64,000 nt of DNA from Shinella zoogloeoides (GTDB lineage: Bacteria; Pseudomonadota; Alphaproteobacteria; Rhizobiales; Rhizobiaceae). Under the pieces are notes generated by a model. That model was not told the DNA's origin and made no database searches. It was given only the letters and a program-made list of their open reading frames with translations. A program made the position numbers and the translations under genes. The DNA lies in assembly GCF_022682305.1 (NCBI RefSeq), contig NZ_CP093528.1:1191501-1255500 (forward strand). Reading direction: 5' to 3'. The first letter of the stretch is position 1. Each line of letters begins with the position of its first letter. This document shows, piece by piece, positions 46,863 to 55,946 of this stretch.

Positions 46863-47000
46863 CGAAAAAGCCCCGCCGATGGCGGGGCAAACAGGCGTCA
46901 CGCTTGGCTCTTGTGACGCGGGGGAGTGTTCGCAAATGACAAGCGAACGGTGGCATTCTACGACTTTCGTCTAATGCGGGGGAAGGTCTGATTCGGCGAA
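46863..47000 (-). ncRNA. Candidate trans-acting small RNA between merR and tRNA-Pro
   Basis: Read on the minus strand the gap holds a row of hairpins and ends in a real terminator. In order: GAC-GAAA-GTC (about 46960-46970), GTTCGC...GCGAAC (46928-46947), GCGTCAC...GTGACGC (46895-46919), then GCCCCGCC-ATC-GGCGGGGC followed by TTTTT (46864-46888). Two unpaired C-rich tracts, CTTCCCCCGC and ACTCCCCCGC, lie before the stems and could pair with Shine-Dalgarno regions. This is the layout of the rhizobial alpha-r sRNAs; alpha-r9 (Smr9C) is my guess from memory. The 5' end is not determined. Confidence 0.6.
46864..46888 (-). terminator. Minus-strand intrinsic terminator
   Basis: Stem GCCCCGCC / GGCGGGGC with T-run only on the minus strand. 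No protein gene reads into it from the right, so it belongs to the candidate small RNA. Confidence 0.8.
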
Positions 47001-47172
47001 TCCGGTACGGCTGCGCAAAGAAATATCAGGAAATGGATTTGGGGACCCGTTGCGGCGGGTGTGATGTTGGAGCACGGGGCCGGGGCGGTTGCGGCCCTCC
47101 GCCGGAAAACCGGAACTCCATCGTTCCGTACCTGTGCATGGGATGCGATTTCGTGCGGCAGGGAAATTTCCG

Positions 47173-47199
47173 CTTGCATCCAAGTGCCCGAGACTATAG
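47173..47199 (+). promoter_or_regulatory. Candidate promoter of tRNA-Pro
   Basis: CTTGCA at 47173-47178 and CTATAG at 47194-47199, close to the alphaproteobacterial CTTGAC/CTATAT pattern, though the 15-base spacer is short. The start would be about eight bases before the tRNA. Confidence 0.4.
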
Positions 47200-47213
47200 G
47201 GGTTTGCGCGGTC

Positions 47214-47290
<77 letters not shown>

Positions 47291-47312
47291 TTTTTCCTTT
47301 GATCATCGATTG

Positions 47313-47352
47313 ATGCCGAAGTTCCATTCGTGGAACTTTTCGGCATGTTTTG
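47313..47352 (+). terminator. Long hairpin after tRNA-Pro, probable terminator
   Basis: ATGCCGAAGTTCCA, loop TTCG, TGGAAC, two unpaired T, TTCGGCAT, then GTTTTG. A 14-bp stem with a two-base bulge starting 22 bases after the CCA. The T-run is short but the stem is very stable. Confidence 0.55.
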
Positions 47353-47408
47353 CGTTTCCTCAGCGCCGGCCCGCGCGCCGGCATCATCTGGAGCTTGAGG
47401 AGACGCCC

Positions 47409-47660
47409 ATGGAAGACGCAGGTATCGGCTGGATCGCGGCCATCATCATCGGAGGCTTCGCCGGCTGGCTCGCCGAGAGGTTCATGAAGAGCGACATGGG
47501 CGTGCTGATGAACATCGTGCTCGGCATTGTCGGCGCGATGGTGGCAAATCTTCTGCTGGGCCTGATCGGCGTGTCGCTGGGCGGCTGGCTCGGCTACCTC
47601 GTCGCCGGTTTCCTCGGCGCCTGCATTCTGATCGCGCTTGCGCGGGCTGTACGGCGCTAA
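47409..47660 (+). CDS. GlsB/YeaQ/YmgE-family stress membrane protein
   Basis: A protein of 83 residues with three membrane helices and Gly-rich repeats (IIGGFAGWLAERFMK, NIVLGIVGAMVANLLLG, GWLGYLVAGFLGACILI). The ATG at 47409 follows GAGGAG by seven bases; the frame is open back to 47061 through the tRNA, which is not coding. The transglycosylase-associated (Transgly_assoc) family is linked to stress and the cell envelope; no biochemical role is established. Confidence 0.92.
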   Translation: MEDAGIGWIAAIIIGGFAGWLAERFMKSDMGVLMNIVLGIVGAMVANLLLGLIGVSLGGWLGYLVAGFLGACILIALARAVRR

Positions 47661-47727
47661 AAATATCCGTGTGCGAAAAAGGGTTTTGCAAAGGCCGTCC
47701 TTCCGGGAGGAGGGGCGATCCCTTGAG

Positions 47728-48882
47728 TCAGGTGAGCAGGCTACGGTAGAGCGCTTCCGTCTCGCCGATCATCCGTGTCAGGTCATAGTCCCGGCTTCGG
47801 GCTAGGGCGGCCTCGGCGTAGGGCGCGAGGCGTCCGGGACGGGAAAAGGCCAGCATGGCTTCGGCAAGCGGGGCCGGGTCGTCGTCATTGGCGACCAGGA
47901 GGCCGTTTTCGCCGTCCTTCAGGACGGTCGAGGCCCCGCCGACATCCGACAGGATCAGCGGCTTTCCGGCGGCAGCGGCTTCCAGCATGGCATAGGACAT
48001 CGCCTCGTAGCGGCTTGGAACGACGAGGGCGTCCATCGCCGCTATCGCCTGCGGGCCGGTGAAGTCGTTGGTGAGGTGGATACGTCCTGCATGGCGGCCG
48101 GCATCGATCTGCCTGCGCAGCGCTTCCCGCATCTCGCCGTCTCCGATCATCAGCAGCCTTGCATGCGGCGCGCGCTCGGCGAGGCGCTCGAAGGCGGCGA
48201 CGAGGCGTTCGGGCGCCTTCTGGTGCGTCAGGCGGCCGACGAAGCCGAAGAGGAGGGCGCCGTCGGGAATACCGAGGGCGGTCCGCACCGGCGCGCGCGA
48301 TCCGGCAGGCGGCGTCGCCACCCCGTTGACGATGAGTGTCAGTTTCTCGCGCGGTATGCCCAGGGTACAGGCATGGGCGTATTCGTCCGCCGAAACGCAA
48401 ACCAGCCGGTCGGTGAAGCTGCGGGCGAGTATCTTTTCGATCGTGCCGAAGACCGCGCGGCCGACAGTGCCCAGGCCCGGATCCATGGTGCGGAAGGCAT
48501 GCGGCGTATAGACCCGCGGCACATGCGGGCCGGGAAGGCGAATGCGGGAAAGCGCGCCGGCCTTGGAGCTGTGGCCGTGGACGATGTCGAACGGACCGGC
48601 GCGGCGCATGACCCCGCGCAGCGCCCACCAGGCGGGAAAATCCGAAAGACCCGGCATGCGCATCATGGCGACGGCGTGCAGACCGGCAAGGTTTAGTGCG
48701 GTCAGTTCCTCGACGAAGCGCCGGTCGGCCCTGACGGGTGAATAGATGGCGTGCACCGCATGGCCGCGCGCCTGCATGCCCCGACAGAGATCGAGGAAGT
48801 GGCGGCCGGACCCGCCGCCGCTCGGCTCCAGCACCTCAAGGAGGCGCATGGGCCGCGGACCCGTGTTCCCAGCGGTCGTCAT
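47728..48882 (-). CDS. GT4-family glycosyltransferase (polysaccharide cluster, last gene)
   Basis: A protein of 384 residues, GT-B fold. The N-terminal half starts RLLEVLEPSGGGSGRHFLDL with the Gly-rich loop. The C-terminal half has LFGFVGRLTHQKAPERLV and the nucleotide-sugar site PSRYEAMSYAMLEAAAAGKP (E-x7-E). It transfers a sugar with retention to the lipid-linked repeat at the inner face of the membrane. The ATG overlaps the polymerase stop (ATGA), so it is the last gene of the minus-strand operon. Its start LLEVLEPSGGG is similar to that of the other GT4 gene at 51751. Confidence 0.9.
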   Translation of the reverse strand: MTTAGNTGPRPMRLLEVLEPSGGGSGRHFLDLCRGMQARGHAVHAIYSPVRADRRFVEELTALNLAGLHAVAMMRMPGLSDFPAWWALRGVMRRAGPFDIVHGHSSKAGALSRIRLPGPHVPRVYTPHAFRTMDPGLGTVGRAVFGTIEKILARSFTDRLVCVSADEYAHACTLGIPREKLTLIVNGVATPPAGSRAPVRTALGIPDGALLFGFVGRLTHQKAPERLVAAFERLAERAPHARLLMIGDGEMREALRRQIDAGRHAGRIHLTNDFTGPQAIAAMDALVVPSRYEAMSYAMLEAAAAGKPLILSDVGGASTVLKDGENGLLVANDDDPAPLAEAMLAFSRPGRLAPYAEAALARSRDYDLTRMIGETEALYRSLLT

Positions 48883-50126
48883 GGGGTACCGGAGGTGGAT
48901 GCTGCTTGCCGGTTGTGACGCCGCTCGAGCGCGAGACACCCCCAGATGACACCCATCAGCAGGTAGAAGTGACGCCAGTGGTCGGTGTCGATGACGAAGC
49001 CGATGGCGCTGTGGCCGACGATGGTGATGAAGGCGATCATCAGGAACGGCTGCCATGGCCGGTCGCGCAGCAACACCTTGAAGGCGGCCGAGAGCGTCCA
49101 GACGATAAGCGTCAGATAGGTGAGGAAACCGAGCCAGCCATAGGTGGTCAGCGATTTGAGGTAGATGTTGTGCTCGTCCTCCGGGAACATCTTGCTGAAC
49201 ACCATGGGGCCGATGCCGAGCGGCCGTTCCATGGCCATCAGGAAGCCGATGCGGTGGCGCTCGAAGCGGCCGAGATGACCGCTGTCATAGTCCTGAACGA
49301 GCTGGGTGCGGCTGGTGAAGAGGCTGGAAACCTTCTCGAACTGCAGCGCTACGATCAGCGCGAGGATCATCAGGCCGACCGCCGAAAGGCTGAGAACGAG
49401 GATTCTCAGACGGAAGGCGCCTGTGCGCTCCTTGAGCAGCATGACGAAGACGAGCGCGACGATGCAGAAGAGATAGAGCGCCCAGGCCGCGCGGGAGAAG
49501 GAGAGGAAGACGCCGAGCGCAAGGATGAGGAGACCGATGAGCTTGAGTGGCGCGGCGAGGATACGGCCGGCAAGCAGGCCGTGCACCAGATAGAGCGACG
49601 GAGCGATGAGGAAAGGGCCGAAGACGTTCGGGTCCTGGAAGGCGCCCTTGGCGCGGTCGTAGAGCGTGAAGGCCTCGGCGCCCGGAAAGGCGTGGAAGTA
49701 GCCGAGGATGCCGAGGAGCGAGGTGATGAGCGCGCTCGCCACCCAGGCCCGGAAGATGAGTTCCAGCCGGGCGGGCCTGGCCTCGATGATCGCGGCGAAG
49801 AACACGCTGGACAGCGCCAGGAACAGCGAGACGGCGATATACATCGGCCCGCCGGCGAGATCGTCCATCACCGTCAGCGAGAGCATGCCGCCGATATTGA
49901 ACAGCACGTAGAGGATGAGCAGCGGCGCGACGCCGCGCGAGATGCGCAGGCCCACGATGGCCCACAGGCCGATGAGGCCCGCCATGAAAAGCTCATAGGG
50001 CGCCGGCTCGCTGATGACGAAGCCCGACAGGAACACGCCCGTCGTCACCAGCAGGGAGCCGATGATGCCGAGAGCCGCGAGCTGCGGCCGGAAAGACGGG
50101 GTGTAGGGGAGGGCCGCGTCGCTCAA
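48879..50126 (-). CDS. O-antigen ligase / Wzy-type polysaccharide polymerase
   Basis: A protein of 415 residues with about eleven membrane helices and the Wzy_C region (RFERHRIGFLMAMERPLGIGPMVF, DEHNIYLKSLTTYGWLGF by parts), whose large periplasmic loop and His/Arg residues are typical. It starts with TTG at 50126, overlapping the stop of the sugar-phosphate transferase (TTGA). It should polymerise or ligate undecaprenyl-linked repeats in the periplasm. It lies in the unipolar-polysaccharide-like cluster; whether it is a polymerase or ligase cannot be decided from sequence. Confidence 0.9.
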   Translation of the reverse strand: MSDAALPYTPSFRPQLAALGIIGSLLVTTGVFLSGFVISEPAPYELFMAGLIGLWAIVGLRISRGVAPLLILYVLFNIGGMLSLTVMDDLAGGPMYIAVSLFLALSSVFFAAIIEARPARLELIFRAWVASALITSLLGILGYFHAFPGAEAFTLYDRAKGAFQDPNVFGPFLIAPSLYLVHGLLAGRILAAPLKLIGLLILALGVFLSFSRAAWALYLFCIVALVFVMLLKERTGAFRLRILVLSLSAVGLMILALIVALQFEKVSSLFTSRTQLVQDYDSGHLGRFERHRIGFLMAMERPLGIGPMVFSKMFPEDEHNIYLKSLTTYGWLGFLTYLTLIVWTLSAAFKVLLRDRPWQPFLMIAFITIVGHSAIGFVIDTDHWRHFYLLMGVIWGCLALERRHNRQAASTSGTP

Positions 50127-51673
50127 TAGGCGTTTTCCGTATTGAGCAGGCGGATCGGTGTCAGGAACAGGATTTTCAGGTCCAGCCAGAGCGACCAGTT
50201 CTCGATATAGTAGAGGTCGAACTCCGTGCGGAAGCGGATCTTGTCGTCATGGTCGATCTCGCCGCGCCAGCCGTTGATCTGCGCCCAGCCGGTGACGCCG
50301 GGCTTGACGCGGTGGCGGGCGAAGTAGCCGTCGACCACGTCGACATATTTGCGGTCGTGCGATTGCGCCTCGACGGCGTGCGGGCGCGGGCCGACGAGGG
50401 AGAGCTGGCCCTTCAGCACGTTGAAGATCTGCGGCAGCTCGTCGATGGAGGACTTGCGCAGGAAGCGGCCGACGCGGGTCACGCGCGGATCGCCCTTCGT
50501 TACCGCGGCGCGCGCCGTCGGGTCGGAAAGATGCGTGTACATCGAGCGGAACTTGTAGACCTCGATGATCTCGTTGTTGAAGCCGTGGCGCTTCTGCTTG
50601 AAGATGATCGGCCCGGGCGAGGAGAGCTTGACCGCGATCGCCGCGCCGATGAACACCGGCCAGAGCAGCGCGAGCGCGACGATGCTGAAGAAGATGTCGA
50701 AGATGCGCTTGGCGACATTGTCCCAGTCGGCGATGGGCTTGTCGAAGATGTCGAGCATCGGCAGGCTGCCGACCTGCGAATAGCTGCGCGGACGGAAACG
50801 CAGGCCCTTGGCATGTGCGGCGAGGCGAATGTCGACCGGCAGCACCCAGAGTTTCTTGAGCAGCGTGAGGATGCGTGTCTCGGCCGACAGCGGCAGCGAG
50901 ATGATCAGCATGTCGATGCGGGCAAGGCGTGCGAATTCGACGAGTTCGGCGACGTTGCCGAGCTTGGGGTAGCCGGCGATGATCGAGGGCGAGCGGCGCT
51001 CGTCGCGGTCATCGAAGATGCCGCAGATGCGGATGTCGTTCTCCGGCTGGTGTTCCAGCGTGCGGATCAGCTCCTTGGCCGGCTCGCCGCCGCCGACGAT
51101 GACGGCACGCCGCTCCATCGTGCCGTTGCGCGCCCAGCGGCGGATGGCATAGGCGAGCACCTGCCGCTCGATGATGAGAAAGACGGCGCCGGCCGCGAAC
51201 CAGGAGGCGAACCAGACACGGGAATAGTGGCCGCCTGATTTGAAGAAGAAGAGCGCGAGCGCCATGGCCGCGAAGGCGGCGGCCCAGGCTGCCAGGATAC
51301 GCGGCGTCATGCGCAGCGGCGAGCGGAGCGCGGGGACCTGGTAGGCGTCGGCAAGCTGGAGCAGCACGATGCCAAGCCCCGCGCCGCCGACGAGCACCGC
51401 CACGTAGAGGGCCCGCATGCTTACATCGAGATAGAGCGCGTGGATGATATAGCCGAGCGTGACCAGCGCCACGAACTCGCCGAGGCGCAGGAGGCCCGTG
51501 ATCATGGCCGGTGAATAGGTATCCTCGCGGAATTGCTGCGCAATCTTGCGGGCAAGCGGATTGAGCTCGACCTCGTTGTCGCCGGCGTCGTCGGGCGTGC
51601 TGGTCCGGCTTTCGGAGATCTTGCGCCTGAAGGCTTCCGGATCGAAGGAGTCGGATTTGTCGACATGGTTCAT
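50123..51673 (-). CDS. Undecaprenyl-phosphate sugar-1-phosphate transferase (PHPT family)
   Basis: A protein of 516 residues from ATG 51673, with AGGTG seven bases before; a GTG at 51682 is also in frame. Four N-terminal helices, a NAD-like fold ([19 protein letters not shown]) and the bacterial sugar transferase domain from about 310, with [43 protein letters not shown] and the end [13 protein letters not shown]. It starts the repeat by moving glucose-1-P or a related sugar-1-P to undecaprenyl phosphate. Similar to WcaJ and Agrobacterium UppE as I recall. Confidence 0.93.
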   Translation of the reverse strand: MNHVDKSDSFDPEAFRRKISESRTSTPDDAGDNEVELNPLARKIAQQFREDTYSPAMITGLLRLGEFVALVTLGYIIHALYLDVSMRALYVAVLVGGAGLGIVLLQLADAYQVPALRSPLRMTPRILAAWAAAFAAMALALFFFKSGGHYSRVWFASWFAAGAVFLIIERQVLAYAIRRWARNGTMERRAVIVGGGEPAKELIRTLEHQPENDIRICGIFDDRDERRSPSIIAGYPKLGNVAELVEFARLARIDMLIISLPLSAETRILTLLKKLWVLPVDIRLAAHAKGLRFRPRSYSQVGSLPMLDIFDKPIADWDNVAKRIFDIFFSIVALALLWPVFIGAAIAVKLSSPGPIIFKQKRHGFNNEIIEVYKFRSMYTHLSDPTARAAVTKGDPRVTRVGRFLRKSSIDELPQIFNVLKGQLSLVGPRPHAVEAQSHDRKYVDVVDGYFARHRVKPGVTGWAQINGWRGEIDHDDKIRFRTEFDLYYIENWSLWLDLKILFLTPIRLLNTENAY

Positions 51674-51750
51674 GGCATGCACCTAGGGAGCTTTCCCCGG
51701 GGATAGCATGAAGGCCCTAAGAAACGTTTACGGGGCGGGGGCGCGGACGT

Positions 51751-52917
51751 TCAGGAAGGGTATCGCTTTCCGCCGCTCTGGCCGGCCAGCACCTCGCGGT
51801 AGAGTGCGAGAAGGGAACTCGACATGGCCGAGGCGGAGAAGGTGCTCTTGAAGGCGGCCGGTTCCGGCATGACCTTGCGCAGCCAGCCCGGATCGCTGAC
51901 GGCCTGCGCCATGACGGCGGCAAGCGAGCGGACGTCTCCCGGCTCCGTGAGCGCGATGCTGTCGCGGCCGAGCACCTCGGGAATGCCGCCGACGCGGCTG
52001 GCGATGACCGGCTTGCGGGCGGCGAGCGCTTCCAGCACGATATAGGGCATGGCCTCGGCACGGGAGGGCACGACGACATTGTGGGCGAAGGCGAAGGCTT
52101 CGCGCGCCCGCATGGACGGCATGAGGGCGATGCGCCGGCCGAGGCCGAGCTGCAGCATCATCTGCTCGTATTTGCCCTTGTCCGGCCCGTCGCCGACCAT
52201 CAGGGCCGAGAGCGGTCGGCCGACGAGGCGCTCGGCCTCGGCGAAGGCGTCGATGAAGATATCCGGCCCCTTCAGGTCGCGCAGCATGCCGATATAGAGG
52301 AAATCGACGGCGTCCTCGCTGGGGTAGACCGTATCGAAATCGCGGTCGTGGATGCCGTTGTAGATGCGTTCGGCGCGTACGCGTGGCTGGCCGACGCGAC
52401 TGGCATAGGCCTCCTGCTCATAGTCGCAGACGAAGGTGAGCGCGTCGCCGAGCGGCTGGAGAAGTCGCTCGGCCGTCAGGATCGCCAGTCCCGCGGCCGT
52501 GCGGTTGGTGTAGTGCAGGCTGCCGCCATGCGGCGAATAGAGGCGGGCTACGCGATACCTGTTGACCCGCAGGGCTGAGCCGATGAGCCGGGCAATGGCG
52601 CCACCCTTGGCGCCGTGCCCGTGCAGGACATCCGGCTGCAAACCTTTTATTTCACGATAACTTTCCCGGAAGGCGCCGAAATCCCGCGGGCTGATGGACC
52701 GGCTGATCGGCAGGCGCACGAGACCGAGAGGAAGATAGGGGCGGATTTCATCGAACAGCGAATCCTCGAATGAGCCGCCCGTAAGACTGTCGCAGATGAT
52801 GCCGACGTCATGGCCCGCCTTCACATGGAATTCGGCAAGGTCCCGCACATGGCGGAAGATACCGCCGATGGGAGACCGGAAACAATGAATGATGCGCAGA
52901 GGCCCATCGTCCGCCAT
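51751..52917 (-). CDS. GT4-family glycosyltransferase (polysaccharide cluster)
   Basis: A protein of 388 residues of the GT-B fold. IIHCFRSPIGGIFRHVRDL gives the N-terminal Gly-rich loop; VDFLYIGMLRDLKGPDIFIDA and PSRAEAMPYIVLEALAARKP (E-x7-E) give the donor-binding half. It lies five bases after the Wza-type gene and 77 bases before the sugar-phosphate transferase gene, same strand. Probably it adds the second sugar of the repeat. Donor and acceptor are unknown. Confidence 0.91.
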   Translation of the reverse strand: MADDGPLRIIHCFRSPIGGIFRHVRDLAEFHVKAGHDVGIICDSLTGGSFEDSLFDEIRPYLPLGLVRLPISRSISPRDFGAFRESYREIKGLQPDVLHGHGAKGGAIARLIGSALRVNRYRVARLYSPHGGSLHYTNRTAAGLAILTAERLLQPLGDALTFVCDYEQEAYASRVGQPRVRAERIYNGIHDRDFDTVYPSEDAVDFLYIGMLRDLKGPDIFIDAFAEAERLVGRPLSALMVGDGPDKGKYEQMMLQLGLGRRIALMPSMRAREAFAFAHNVVVPSRAEAMPYIVLEALAARKPVIASRVGGIPEVLGRDSIALTEPGDVRSLAAVMAQAVSDPGWLRKVMPEPAAFKSTFSASAMSSSLLALYREVLAGQSGGKRYPS

Positions 52918-52922
52918 GGTGC

Positions 52923-53498
52923 TCAGAACAGCCGTTCGCGGACATAGATCGTGTCGCCGGCCAGGATCGGGTCGGAGATGGAGACGCGGCCCGTGACGAT
53001 CTTGCCGTTGATCTTGCGGGTCACGTCGACGTCGCGCTGGTTGGCGCGCGGCGAGAAGCCGCCGGCGACCGCGATGGCGTTCTGGATCGTCATGCCGGCC
53101 ACGTAGCTGTACTGCCCGGCCTGGCCGACCTCGCCCATGACGTAGATGGAGCGGTAGCGGTCGACCTCGATGGAGATGTCGGGATCGCGCAGATAGCCCT
53201 GGCGCAGCTTAGCCGCGATGGCGCCTTCGAGTTCCTGGAGCGTCCGGCCGCGCGCCGGCACCGAGCCGATGAGCGGGAAGGCGACATAGCCGGCCTGGTC
53301 GACCGTGTAGGTGTTGCTGAGGCCCGGCTGTTCGAAGACCGTGATGCGCAGGCGGTCGCCGCTGTCGAGGCGATAGGGCTGGATCGTCGCCTCGTGGAAG
53401 GCCTTGGGGGCGGGGCGGTAGCCGCTGCAGCCGGAAACGGCCGGCGCCACCAGCGCGAGCGCCAGCAACAGGCCCTTGTTGAAGGTTGCGAAGCTCAT
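52923..53498 (-). CDS. Wza-type polysaccharide export lipoprotein
   Basis: A protein of 191 residues from the ATG at 53498, with lipobox VSGC (Cys at 24). It has a polysaccharide export (Poly_export) domain, PYRLDSGDRLRITVFEQPGLS and VDQAGYVAFPLIGSV, and an SLBB domain, RYRSIYVMGEVGQAGQYSYV. It is about half the length of E. coli Wza and lacks the last helix that forms the outer membrane pore, as in the short OPX group that works with a separate barrel. It is first in the minus-strand operon and divergent from the Wzc-like gene (204 bases between). Confidence 0.92.
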   Translation of the reverse strand: MSFATFNKGLLLALALVAPAVSGCSGYRPAPKAFHEATIQPYRLDSGDRLRITVFEQPGLSNTYTVDQAGYVAFPLIGSVPARGRTLQELEGAIAAKLRQGYLRDPDISIEVDRYRSIYVMGEVGQAGQYSYVAGMTIQNAIAVAGGFSPRANQRDVDVTRKINGKIVTGRVSISDPILAGDTIYVRERLF

Positions 53499-53702
53499 TC
53501 GCGTGTTCCATCCCCAAATCAGAAGTCTGGCCGCTGTTATCGATCCGTTAGGGTTAATAGCTGGTAAAAAGTGGCGGGGCGTACACGGAATATTCGCGGC
53601 ATGGGGGGCTGGCGCGCCCCGCGCCGGCTCCGGCCCGGTTAACACTTGAGTTACCATGTTTGTTTACCGTGCGCGGAAATCATCGTGTTTGGAGTGGGAT
53701 AT

Positions 53703-55946
53703 ATGTCGGGCCTCAACAAGAGCCAGCAGGATGTCGATATCGACCTTGGCGGCCTGTTCGGCGCGATCTGGCGCAATCGCATGCGCGTGCTGCTGGCAAC
53801 CGCCGCCTGCGCCGGCGTCGCCTTCGTCGGCGCCAGTCTGATCACGCCCCAGTACAAGGGCGAAGCCCGCCTGCTCATCGAGACGCGCGAGCCTGTCTTC
53901 ACGACGGGGCAGGAGCGGGCGCCGAGCGGCGATGCGCAGACCGCCTTCGATGAACTGGGCATCGCCAGCCAGGTCCAGCTCCTGCAATCGGTCGACCTCA
54001 TCAAGCAGGTCGCCCGCAACATGAAGCTCTACGAACTGGACGAGTTCGACACGACGGCAAGGCCTTCGGCGATTTCCGACGTGCTCGTCCTGCTCGGCAT
54101 CAGGAAGAATCCGCTCGACCTGCCGCCCGAGGAGCGCGTGCTGAAGGAATTCGCCGAAAGGCTCACCGTCTACCAGGCGGAGCGCTCGCGCGTCATCGGC
54201 ATCGAATTCGCCTCGAAGGACCCGGCCCTTGCCGCCGCGATCCCGAACGAGATGGCCAAGGTTTACCTGTCGCTCCAGAGCGGAGCACGGCTCGACACCA
54301 ATTCGGAGGCGACGCGCTGGCTCGAGCCGGAGATCGCCAACCTGCGCGAGAAGGTGCGCGAGGCCGAGCAGAAGGTCGCGGAATACCGCTCGCAATCCGA
54401 TCTCCTGCCGACAGGGGAGAACGCGACGCTCGCGGTGCGGCAGCTCAACGATATTTCCACGGAACTTGCCCGCGTGCGCGGCGAGCGCGCCAGCGCCGAG
54501 GCGCGGGCGGAGAGCGTGCGCGCGGTGCTGAAGAACGGCGGCGCGCCGGACACGCTGACCGATGTCGTTGGCTCTCAGATGATCCAGCGTCTCAAGGAGA
54601 GCGAGGCGCAGATCCAGGGCCAGATTTCGGACCTCTCCACCTCCATGCTCGACGGCCACCCGCGGCTGAAGGGGCTGCGCTCGCAGCTTGCCGGCATAAG
54701 GGGACAGATCAAGGCGGAAACGCAGAAGATCCTGTCCAGCCTCGAGAATGAGGCGAAGACGGCAGCCTTGCGCGAAACGCAGCTCACCCGGCAGCTCAAT
54801 ACGCTGAAGGCGAATGCGGCCCGGGCCGGCGAGGACGAGGTCGGACTAAACGCGCTGGAGCGCGAAGCCGCCGCCCAGCGCCAGCTTCTCGAAACCTATC
54901 TCGCGCGCTACCGCGAAGCCACTTCGCGCACCGACAGCAGCTCCAGTCCGGCCGACGCCCGCGTTATCTCCGCCGCGGTCCAACCGACGGAAGCCGCTTT
55001 CCCGAAGGTGATGCCGATCACCGTCGTCGGGGGCGTCGCCGGTTTCGCGCTGAGCGCCATCGCGATCCTGCTGGCCGAGCTTTTCAGCGGCCGCGCCCTG
55101 AAGCCGGTGGGCGGTGCGGCCACCGCGACGTCCTACCGCGAGGAGGAGGACGGGGAAGTGGAGCTTGTCGCCGCCGCGCCGGAGCCGGTCGCCCGCAAGA
55201 AGGCGGAATCCCCCGCCGACTATGTTGCCGCGCCGGATATCGAAGCGCCTGCCCGGTCTCTTCTTTCGGATATCGAGTCGGAAGACGTGGACGAGGATGA
55301 AAATGAGGATCTTGCCCCGCTGGCTGAGGACGATATGGTCGAGGAGGAGGAGGGCGACTATTCCATTGCGGCCGTCGCCCGGCACCTGATCGAGAACGAC
55401 ATTCCGGTCGTCGTCTCGGTCTCGCCCTCCGGCGACCGCGGCTCGACCGCGACGGTGATGCTGGCCCGCCGCGTCGCGGAGGAGGGCCGCAAGACGCTCG
55501 TCATCGACCTGACGGGTTCCGCCTGCCCGACACGCCTGATGGCGCAGTCTGTGCAGCTTCCCGGCATCACGGACCTGCTCGTCGGCGATGCCGCCTTCGG
55601 CGACATCATCCACGGCGACCGCCTGTCCGGCGCGCATGTCATTCCGCGCGGCACGGCCAACATCAAGCGCGCCATGCGCGGTATCGATCGTCTGGCGATC
55701 GTCGTCGATTCGCTTTCCGATGCCTATGACACGGTGATCGTCGAGTGCGGCCCGGCGGAAGTGGAAGGCGTGCGCCGCCTGACGCGCGGGCAGGAGACGG
55801 ATATCGTCCTGTCCATTCCCGGTGCCGACGAGGACGACATCGTCGACCTGATCGGCGCTTTCGGCGAGGCGGGTTACAACGAGATCGTGCTGATGACGGG
55901 CGAGGGGAACGAGCCGCCCCGCCATCCCGGACGCCGGGCGGCCTAG
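53703..55946 (+). CDS. Wzc-like polysaccharide co-polymerase with a degenerate kinase domain
   Basis: A protein of 747 residues from the ATG at 53703, with GGAGTGGGA upstream. The Wzz domain has one helix near 21-45, a long periplasmic coiled coil (about 190-430), and a second helix near 455-475. An acidic stretch (525-550) precedes a BY-kinase-like domain. Its Walker A is SPSGDRGST near 574-582 where GEGKST is expected, A' is VIDLTGS, not IDADxR, and Walker B is VIVECGP, not IDTPP. There is no Tyr cluster at the end. It probably sets chain length without phosphorylation. Confidence 0.92.
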   Translation: MSGLNKSQQDVDIDLGGLFGAIWRNRMRVLLATAACAGVAFVGASLITPQYKGEARLLIETREPVFTTGQERAPSGDAQTAFDELGIASQVQLLQSVDLIKQVARNMKLYELDEFDTTARPSAISDVLVLLGIRKNPLDLPPEERVLKEFAERLTVYQAERSRVIGIEFASKDPALAAAIPNEMAKVYLSLQSGARLDTNSEATRWLEPEIANLREKVREAEQKVAEYRSQSDLLPTGENATLAVRQLNDISTELARVRGERASAEARAESVRAVLKNGGAPDTLTDVVGSQMIQRLKESEAQIQGQISDLSTSMLDGHPRLKGLRSQLAGIRGQIKAETQKILSSLENEAKTAALRETQLTRQLNTLKANAARAGEDEVGLNALEREAAAQRQLLETYLARYREATSRTDSSSSPADARVISAAVQPTEAAFPKVMPITVVGGVAGFALSAIAILLAELFSGRALKPVGGAATATSYREEEDGEVELVAAAPEPVARKKAESPADYVAAPDIEAPARSLLSDIESEDVDEDENEDLAPLAEDDMVEEEEGDYSIAAVARHLIENDIPVVVSVSPSGDRGSTATVMLARRVAEEGRKTLVIDLTGSACPTRLMAQSVQLPGITDLLVGDAAFGDIIHGDRLSGAHVIPRGTANIKRAMRGIDRLAIVVDSLSDAYDTVIVECGPAEVEGVRRLTRGQETDIVLSIPGADEDDIVDLIGAFGEAGYNEIVLMTGEGNEPPRHPGRRAA

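Noticed and set aside
46958..47183. Two overlapping minus-strand frames of about 70 codons near tRNA-Pro
   Set aside because: They overlap the probable small RNA region, lack ribosome sites, and have random-looking sequences.
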